Below, one piece after another: positions 57,845-64,000 of a stretch of DNA of 64,000 nt (positions are counted from its first letter, which is position 1; each line of letters begins with the position of its first letter). Source of the stretch: Corticium candelabrum (lineage: Eukaryota > Porifera > Homoscleromorpha > Homosclerophorida > Plakinidae); assembly GCF_963422355.1 (NCBI RefSeq), contig NC_085087.1, positions 423,001-487,000 of the forward strand, read 5' to 3'. The position numbers and the translations under genes are program-made. The notes under the pieces are model-generated. The model was not told the origin of the DNA, searched no databases, and worked only from the letters and a program-made list of their open reading frames with translations.

Positions 57845-58497
57845 AAACCATGACGGTGCAGCGAGTCAATGAGGAATCGCAATGCAAAATGATGATATAG
57901 CTGCACGCCTAGACCAACCTGTAGTGGTGCCAGTAACACTCGTGGTTGAGCAGCCTGCATTATTGCTTGTCCAATGGAGGCAATTTTTTTCTGAACTCCT
58001 TTTCCCACAATCAGTCCTTCAAGCAATACTCTCAAGGTTTCTGGTAGGAAGTTGATGCATTCATCAGAACCTAACTCATCACAAGTTGGATAGATTTTGT
58101 GAGATGTTTCCACTGCATTGATGTCGTCCCTAATCAGTTTAGCAGCAGTTTCTACTATCTTCATTATTTCTGTGTCAAGATCAGCTTTCTGTTGATTGTG
58201 GAAGTCATGGAGCACCGCTCTGGCCTTGTTTCTAAAGGTAACGACGTTGGGCTTACCATTGATCTCAGTTTCAATGATAGTATCTCCAAAATATTTCTGG
58301 AGTAACTGCTGCATGTGTGGGTAGCTGTATGCACCATGTTCTGAGTCAACCAGATTATCTTCCATACGGCCAATTAGATCATGGATCGTGATCTGTTCGT
58401 CATCATTTTCTTCAAGAAAACTAGCAACCTCCAGAAATGCATCTGTTCTTTCTTTATCTTTTGCGCGACCTAATTTTGCCCTTTTCGAGCTGCTCAT
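57802..58497 (-). pseudogene. N-middle part of the XPG/CXC transposon protein (ORF2)
   Basis: The frame starts MSSSKRAKLGRAKDKERTDA and continues FLEENDDEQITIHDLIGRME, YSYPHMQQLLQKYFGDTIIE, then ECINFLPETLRVLLEGLIVG and ending HRHGFCCSYQEVQQ. It is helical with no catalytic motif that I can name. An in-frame TAA lies just before the Met; coding-like sequence continues upstream of it to ORF1, so the Met is an internal residue of a longer original protein. The end is the deletion scar near 57840. Confidence 0.75.
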
Positions 58498-58541
58498 TTC
58501 TTACTGATAAATTGCTGATATCTGTTTCTTCGTACGAAAAT

Positions 58542-59126
58542 TTACACTACACCCTCCGTGGTACACTGCGTCTGCAGCATGAAGATCATGAATATGCAAA
58601 GTCTTGCTTGTACAGCATCTGCCCAGGTATCACCTCTTTCATGACACATTGCTAGAATTGTGTCCCTCAATTCGACTGTTTGCACAGGGAAAACATTAGA
58701 ACTTCTTCTCTTTCTACCCAACTTCGCTGGTGTGCCACAGAAGAAACAATCCGTGCTGAAGTTAAACTGCTTTTCTGCTGACCTAAGTTGATGCCTTGCA
58801 GTGTCTACAGCTGTACCATATTTTTGCTTGCCTAGTTTAGCAATTCTGGCTATTTGTTGAGGGTTGCAGTATTTTCGACGGCTTTCTTGGTGTACTTGTT
58901 GCCCAGCTAGAGAGTGGATAGTGTCATTCCTGGAATCACTTGCCTTGTTGATACTTGCACTTCCCTTTTCTCCCAGAGTAGCAGTTGGTGATGTCCCTTC
59001 TAAAGGTTGTTTGCAGATGATACAATCTTCAGACACCTCTAACATGTCCATTGCCACGTTGACAAATCTAAAATTCCCGGGTATACGGGAACTTCGACGC
59101 TGGCTACTACTCGTGATGTCGATCAT
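58542..59126 (-). pseudogene. Zinc-binding N terminus of the XPG/CXC transposon protein (ORF1)
   Basis: The ATG at 59126 opens MIDITSSSQRRSSRIPGNFR. A first Cys pair CIIC is at residues 35-38 and a second CFFC at 127-130; later His/Cys (AMCHERGDTW and a YHGGC motif in the shifted frame near 58560) could complete a zinc site. The frame runs off near 58590 by a one-base shift: the better continuation is in the adjacent frame. This looks like the true start of the transposon protein, 320 bp inside the right TIR. A Cys-rich N-terminal finger would suit DNA binding at the TIRs (inference). Confidence 0.7.
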
Positions 59127-59452
59127 GGTCTGAAGGAGTGAGTAACGGAGAAGTCAAAAGGGTAGACTGTTTCAGAGAGATAATCATAATCTTTCCAGAG
59201 TGGTTTCTACATGAGAACACGACGATAATCCGGAAACGACGGCGTTTTCGATCACATTCTAGTCTAATCGCCGATGGAGAAGCCTTGAACAAGTCTCCAG
59301 TGAGGTATTTGTTCTTCACTATAGTGTTTCTACAGTATCCAATGCGATATCTTTCGGAAGAACTGTAAGTTAGACATAGAGAGAGTTTTGGAGGTCACGT
59401 GATTTGAACGCTACCAGAGATGATACGCTCACTTCCCCTCAAAGAATTCACT

Positions 59453-59531
59453 AAGACTTTTAGTATGTTATAGAGCACACTTTTCTATGTAGGAAACAGT
59501 TGAGAGAGTTTGTATTGCAATTTGTTTAAGG
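59453..59531 (-). repeat. Right TIR of the XPG/CXC transposon
   Basis: Partner of 55667-55746; it ends GTTTAAGG followed by the TCAA target copy. Confidence 0.9.
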
Positions 59532-59564
59532 TCAAACCACATAATGCCTGTATTACAAAGGCGG

Positions 59565-59634
59565 TGTGTCTGTGTCTGTGTCTGTGTCTGTGTCTGTGTC
59601 TGTGTGTCTGTCTGTGTCTGTGTGTCTGTCTGTA

Positions 59635-59683
<49 letters not shown>

Positions 59684-59758
59684 ACGTGTGCACAGCGATA
59701 AGTTAATTTGCTAACACGCAATCTCATCTGCCCGTACGGAGAACAGGATGGTGGGCTA

Positions 59759-59825
<67 letters not shown>
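59565..59825. repeat. Compound (TGTGTC)n, (GT)n and (TA)n arrays
   Basis: TGTCTG-type hexamers occupy 59571-59636, (GT)n 59639-59682 and (TA)n 59758-59825. The TIR element that follows sits inside the TA array. Confidence 0.95.
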
Positions 59826-59828
<3 letters not shown>

Positions 59829-60892
59829 TGTTCTCCCCAGGCATCTCAAGACGTGGCAGGCTGCCATGCCTTGGCTAAATTTTACAAGGACACGCCCAAT
59901 CCTGCCATCCCTTGGCTAACGCCGCCATGCCTTGACTTATGCCTGCCATGCCTTACTATCTATGTGTTTTTAGGCAAGAAATGAGACCGGTGGTTTGGGT
60001 TCTTGTTTATGTGAATAAAACACCTGTTGTTGTTGTGGAAAGTCCAAAAGCAACGTCATAGAGATCGCTATGTCCAAAATATACTTATGACGTTGTTTCG
60101 AATCCGATCCGACGTCATTTGGTGGCACATTCGCCCACGTTCCAATTCATATGTGAGTCACGCCCTCGGCAGACGCTTGTGCCAAGGAGTTGTTATTGGT
60201 GCGTTGAGAAAATACGGAGTCGCAAGACAAAGTACATCAATGTGCCAAATTGTGTTGTTGAAGTGATAGCCCAATTTCTCGTTCTTCTAGTAGCGTTTTT
60301 GGCACCTACGGAAGCCAATCTTGGAGGCATTATCCTGCACAGGATCTGTAAGACAATGCACTGATTACAGATGCCAAAACGCGCTTGAACGGCATCGACC
60401 GAAAGCCAAAGTTAGCGAAAGCATTGCTCAGGTTAGTGTAGACACGTTCGCAGTTTCGAAAAACTTGTAGATCTCGGCGAACATGCCAACATGCTGCGCA
60501 CGTCTTTAGCGTCGATATCGGAATGGAAAATTGTCACCGACTGCTTAGCAAACTTGTCTACTAGTGCTAAGTTACTAACTGAAGCCATTACCGTCAGTTT
60601 TGTGATTTGTATTGGCTTGGGAGGCGCAGGTTTTCGACATGTATGCAGATTAGAAAGAAGCCCGGATGAAAAGGGGGCGCTAGAGGGCTTATACTCTTCC
60701 CACGCATAGAAGTGTTGTACAGCTAACATTTTAGACCAAACACAAGCACCGTATGTTGCTCTATCACTGCACCACAAAGGCAGCAAATGCCACTCAGATG
60801 GCCACGCCCACGTTTGGGAAACCACGCCCACAAGTGCATTCCATTTAGTCACGCCTACACCACCACGCCTTTCAGATATTCTGGGGAGAACA

Positions 60893-60895
<3 letters not shown>
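59826..60895. mobile_element. TIR element inside a TA array
   Basis: The left end CAGTGTTCTCCCCAGGCAT and the right end, reversed, CAGTGTTCTCCCCAGAATAT share 15 bp, the CAGTG style of hAT-type elements. The element is 1070 bp. The target duplication cannot be read because both flanks are (TA)n. Near the left end GCCATGCCTTGGCT recurs several times, and the right subterminal region has CACGCC repeats. A plus-strand frame at 60491-60709 has protein-like composition but no recognised domain. Probably non-autonomous. Confidence 0.75.
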
Positions 60896-60943
<48 letters not shown>

Positions 60944-60956
60944 AGTGACACCCATA

Positions 60957-61839
60957 TCTATATATATATAAAGGAGAGGTGTCTGTCTGTGTATATGTCT
61001 GTGTGGCCGTCTGTTGGAGCGTTTCTCAAAGATGGTGAGTCCGACCTTGGCCGAATTTGGCTCGCGCACGCCGAATTCATTCTGGTCGAAAGTGAGACTG
61101 TGGTCGTCTTCCTGACTTCTCCCACGACAACGCCATTTCCCGCCGATTACACTCGCTTCCGCTCACGCGCGAATATCTCCGGAACAGTGCATCGTATCTC
61201 CACCGAATTTAGACTGCCCGTTCCCGACGTCAGACGGTACGCTCCGAGCGTGTCGTTTATTGCGGGCGACGCTGGGAAACGGAAGATATTTTTGCTGATA
61301 TCCGTCTCTTGAAAAATACGCTCACAGTCGTTTGCCACTCTACGACCATCGAAGAGCTGCCATGTTTAATGCACCTGTTCCCCGAAACGCCAGCAACGTC
61401 TTTGAAGAGGCGACGTTCAGTGGGACTGTTGAAATGACGAGAGTCGGTACGAGTCGTGACTTCGTTAGATATGGGGAACAGATTATCCGGGTGAGTACTG
61501 CATATGACTTCCAGTTCTGCTCTGATGGATTTGTCTAACTGCACGTGACTTTATTTCGGACAGCGCAATATCCGAGAGTGCTATACGATTGCAAGTGTAT
61601 ACGCGACGTTTTTATTCACTGCAATCATTCATGGCCAACATCACCTATGATACCATCAAACGCATTTTTAGATGCTTTCTGGTATAATCTCTACCTATAA
61701 ATGCGACCTGTCTCTCCTCCACTTTCGTGTTGTATTGGCTCTGTGACAAACGTATGTGTCAACTGCGGCGCTATGAAGTGGAAAGGAGAAGCACCTGGCA
61801 TGTGTTGTCCCCCGGGCGAAGCCGAGGCATTGGAGCTTG
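60957..61839 (+). mobile_element. Helitron 1 of a head-to-tail pair
   Basis: It begins TCTATATATATATAAAGGAG after host A (60956) and ends CTTG at 61839. A terminal hairpin CCCGGGCGAAGCCGAGG lies at 61811-61827. Just before it, 61750-61808 encodes CVNCGAMKWKGEAPGMCC, the N-terminal zinc motif of Helitron replicase proteins, now fused to the 3' terminus by deletion of everything downstream. The 5' half shares about 430 bp with Helitron 2 (GTTTCTCAAAGATGG, GAATTTGGCTCG and CACCTGTTCCCCGAAACGCC blocks). Confidence 0.8.
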
Positions 61840-62932
61840 TCTATATATATAAAGGAGAGGTGTCTGTCTGCGTGTCCGTCTGTAAGAGCGTTTCTCAAAA
61901 ACGGCGAGTCCGATCTCAGCCGAATTTGGCTCGTGCACGCCAAATTCATTCGGGTCGAAAGTGAGAATGTGGTCGTCTTTCTGACTTCTCCCACGACGAC
62001 ACGATCGCACTCGCTTCCGCTCACATGCAAATATCTCTGGAACGGCGCATCGTATCTCCACCGAATTTAGACTGCCCGTTCCTGACATCGGACGGTACGT
62101 GCTGAGCGTGTCGTTTATTGCGGGCGATGCTGGGAAACGGAAGATATTTTTGCTGATATCCGGGTCTTGAAAAAATATGCCCACAGTCGTTTGCCAGTCT
62201 ACAACCGTCGAAGAGCTGCTGTGTTTAATGCACCTGTTCCCCGAAACGCCAGCAACGTCTTTGAAGAGACAACGTTCAACGGGACTGTCGAAATGGCCAG
62301 AGTCGGCATTTGTCATATATGGGGAACGGATTATTCGGGTAAGTATTGCACGTGACTTGCACGTTACAGGATTCACGTCGAAATTATAGATGCCAGGTTC
62401 TCGATACACCTGTTCTCTGCAACGGGACTGTCGAAATGGCTTCAAGGGGATCAATAATCCAATCAACTGGATTTTTTGAAACTGGACACGTGTCGAATAG
62501 ATGCCAAGTTCGATACACCTGTTCCTCGCAACCGCAGCAACGTCCAAGTTGAAATGGCTTCAACCAATCGCTAATCCAATCAACGAGATTTTTGGAAACG
62601 GCAATTGAACGGGATATAACTATGAATGAGAATTCTGTCTGGCTGCTACTAAACGGTAAAAGCACTTACACCACGGCTAATTAGTGACAGTAAACGGTTC
62701 TCTATACAAACTGTACGTGACCTGGCTACACCCCCTCTTCCTCTCCAACCATCAAACGCATTTTTAGATACTTTCTGCTATAATCTCTACCTATAAATGT
62801 CTGTCTGTCTGTCTGTCTGTCTCTGTCTGTCTGTCTGTCCTGTCTGTCTGTCATTAATAGCAAACGGTGTCTGCAAATCAATAATTTGTGTGATTAAACT
62901 ATAACCCGGGCAAAGCCGGGCATTGGAGCTCG
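61840..62932 (+). mobile_element. Helitron 2 of a head-to-tail pair
   Basis: It starts TCTATATATATAAAGGAGAG immediately after the end of Helitron 1 and ends CTCG before host T (62933). The hairpin CCCGG-GCAAAG-CCGGG is at 62904-62920. It contains the same 5' half as Helitron 1, then unique sequence and a TCTG array (62800-62850). No Rep or helicase remains. Its right end abuts the retroelement relic, so the pair inserted there. Confidence 0.8.
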
Positions 62933-62939
62933 TATTTGT

Positions 62940-63925
62940 TTATAATACAGATAACACAACTAACACATATCCGCCCTAAGGACAGAAGCACAAAGAGTCT
63001 GTCATAATAATTAGGTAGATAGTCATTAATCAGTCTTGAGTTATACTGCCATAAATGAACAGATAACTGTTCATGAAATTGCCTGGAAGCTTGGCCCAGA
63101 GACAAGCCAGATTATAGAAGAGATTTCTTTACAATTGATCTCAACACCTCCAGACTATGTGCAGCCCACACTCCGTATGATTCCACCACAAGAGGGTAGA
63201 ACAAACAGCCATAACTTGAAACGTTAGCATGATGGCGTCCATCTTTGTCCACTTCCCCAGCCTCAGCAGCAGCACCAGCTTTTATGGCAGCATTAATAAG
63301 GTGAGAAGGAGTGAATGAATTCCTCACGGAAATGTTGAAATAGGCAGCCTTGCCTAGGGAAAAGTTGGGATGGAAAACGTCACCTGGTCTTGTCATAGAA
63401 TGAGAGGAACAGCGTTGTTCTCGACGTACATTGGAGTTGTCTAAGAGCAACCAGTGGAAGAGGACCACAGCCAAGAGCATGGTCACCAAAAATGTCCAAT
63501 TCATGACCGCACACACAACGGACTGAGTGCGGGGGTGCTGGAAAAACTGGAATTCCCAAACGCAAATGCAGAGAAGTCACAAATTCACGCGGAGACATGG
63601 CCAGGCCCAGACTCGAGTTGGGGATTGCCCTCAACCAAGCCCCCACATGAGGATATGCGACAGCACTGAAATGTGCCTGTTCTCACAGACTAACAAGGCT
63701 GACTTTAATGCTGGATCTCAAAGCATCATCCAGAGCCTTCTGGAAGGAATGTTGTGTAGAAGAAAGAGGACGAGACTGAACTAGTAGGTGGTAAAAGACT
63801 TGCAAGATGTTGCCAGCATTGCACTTCACCAGGAAAAAGTAAGAATGCTGAGTCCAATCATTTTCTTCATGTACCGGCATGAACGCTGAGTATATATATG
63901 ATGATCCCGGTATCTCTCCATGGCT
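62940..63925 (-). pseudogene. Retroelement C-terminal relic (copy 3 of 3)
   Basis: On the minus strand: QHSFQKALDDALRSSIKVSL, then GAWLRAIPNSSLGLAMSPRE and LGIPVFPAPPHSVRCVCGHE followed by DIFGDHALGC, a C-x-C-G...GDH....C metal-binding motif. After a frameshift come RPGDVFHPNFSLGKAAYFNI, HLINAAIKAGAAAEAGEV and, in another frame, LGQASRQFHEQLSVHLWQYN. This is the best preserved copy. The acidic G-D-V-F-x-P and YF-x-(I/V)-SV strands could be a PD-(D/E)XK-like nuclease remnant after the RT; that is inference. The RT core would lie to the right, beyond the window. Confidence 0.7.
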
Positions 63926-64000
63926 GTGTGATGCTAGTGGAAATTTTGGCAGGACTCAGCCTTATGTTCTGTTATCTCGTTCTGCTACTGGCCAGAGTCT

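Larger units (their letters stand above)
55667..59531 (-). mobile_element. TIR DNA transposon encoding XPG/FEN1-like nuclease with CXC domain
   Basis: Inverted ends of about 79 bp bound a 3865-bp element. Both begin CCTTAAAC, continue AATTGCAATACAAACT after one variable base, and share TATAACATACTAAAAGTCTT at their inner side. Both are flanked by the direct repeat TCAA (55663-55666 and 59532-59535), a 4-bp target duplication. Between them, all recognisable coding is on the minus strand and belongs to one broken protein: zinc-binding N terminus, helical middle, then XPG-like nuclease and CXC. The inner edges of the coding region lie 220-420 bp from the TIRs. An XPG-like nuclease and a 3-4 bp target duplication are what I recall for the Academ superfamily; this needs checking. 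Confidence 0.85.

Overview
The window looks like a repeat-rich stretch of a metazoan nuclear genome. I favour a sponge or another marine invertebrate, but cannot fix the species. Reasons: GT-AG spliced host genes, one intron of only 59 bp, a tRNA-derived SINE, Helitrons, hAT, gypsy and LINE relics, many TIR elements, and long dinucleotide arrays. There is no prokaryotic gene organisation and no CRISPR array.

Host genes are few. A minus-strand gene (PROSER3-like, my best guess) has four phase-compatible exons at 28524-28295, 27844-27605, 19406-19246 and 1992-1191. Its 8.2 kb and 17.3 kb introns hold most of the mobile DNA in the first 28 kb. Just past it, at 367-62 (minus), lies a possible first exon with an engrailed-homology-1 (eh1) motif of the kind found in homeobox proteins. 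The first two coding exons of prefoldin subunit 2 are at 49515-49831 (plus). A secreted proline-rich protein candidate lies at 52339-51485 (minus).

Mobile DNA by region: pogo-like relic (2.7-3.6 kb); foldback element (5.6-6.4 kb); gypsy pol relic (6.4-8.8 kb); two minisatellites (9.2-10.3 kb); an OTU-plus-hAT element (11.3-15.6 kb) carrying a MITE; further MITEs (17.9-18.9 and 21.5-22.0 kb); a retroelement 3' end (19.6-20.7 kb); a gypsy gag/protease/integrase relic split by a MITE (23.9-26.7 kb); a repeat family with three copies at 28.7-31.5 and 38.8-40.0 kb, one broken by a Helitron and one by a MITE; SINE copies at 31.6-32.1 and 41.1-41.6 kb; a second OTU-plus-hAT element (33.9-38.3 kb) split by a 1.7 kb TTAA-flanked transposon; a LINE 3' end with zinc fingers (41.7-42.95 kb) abutting about 850 uninterrupted CA repeats (to 44.69 kb); hairpin and MITE elements (46.3-49.0 kb); retroelement 3' ends (52.6-53.5 and 62.9-63.9 kb); a 3.9 kb TIR transposon encoding an XPG/FEN1-like nuclease with a CXC domain (55.67-59.53 kb); a TIR element inside a TA array (59.8-60.9 kb); and two head-to-tail Helitrons (60.96-62.93 kb).

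The most interesting items are the TIR- and TSD-bounded XPG-nuclease/CXC transposon, and the repeated pairing of an OTU cysteine-protease domain with a ZNF862-type hAT transposase in two diverged elements. Nearly all mobile copies are broken by stops, frameshifts, deletions or nested insertions.
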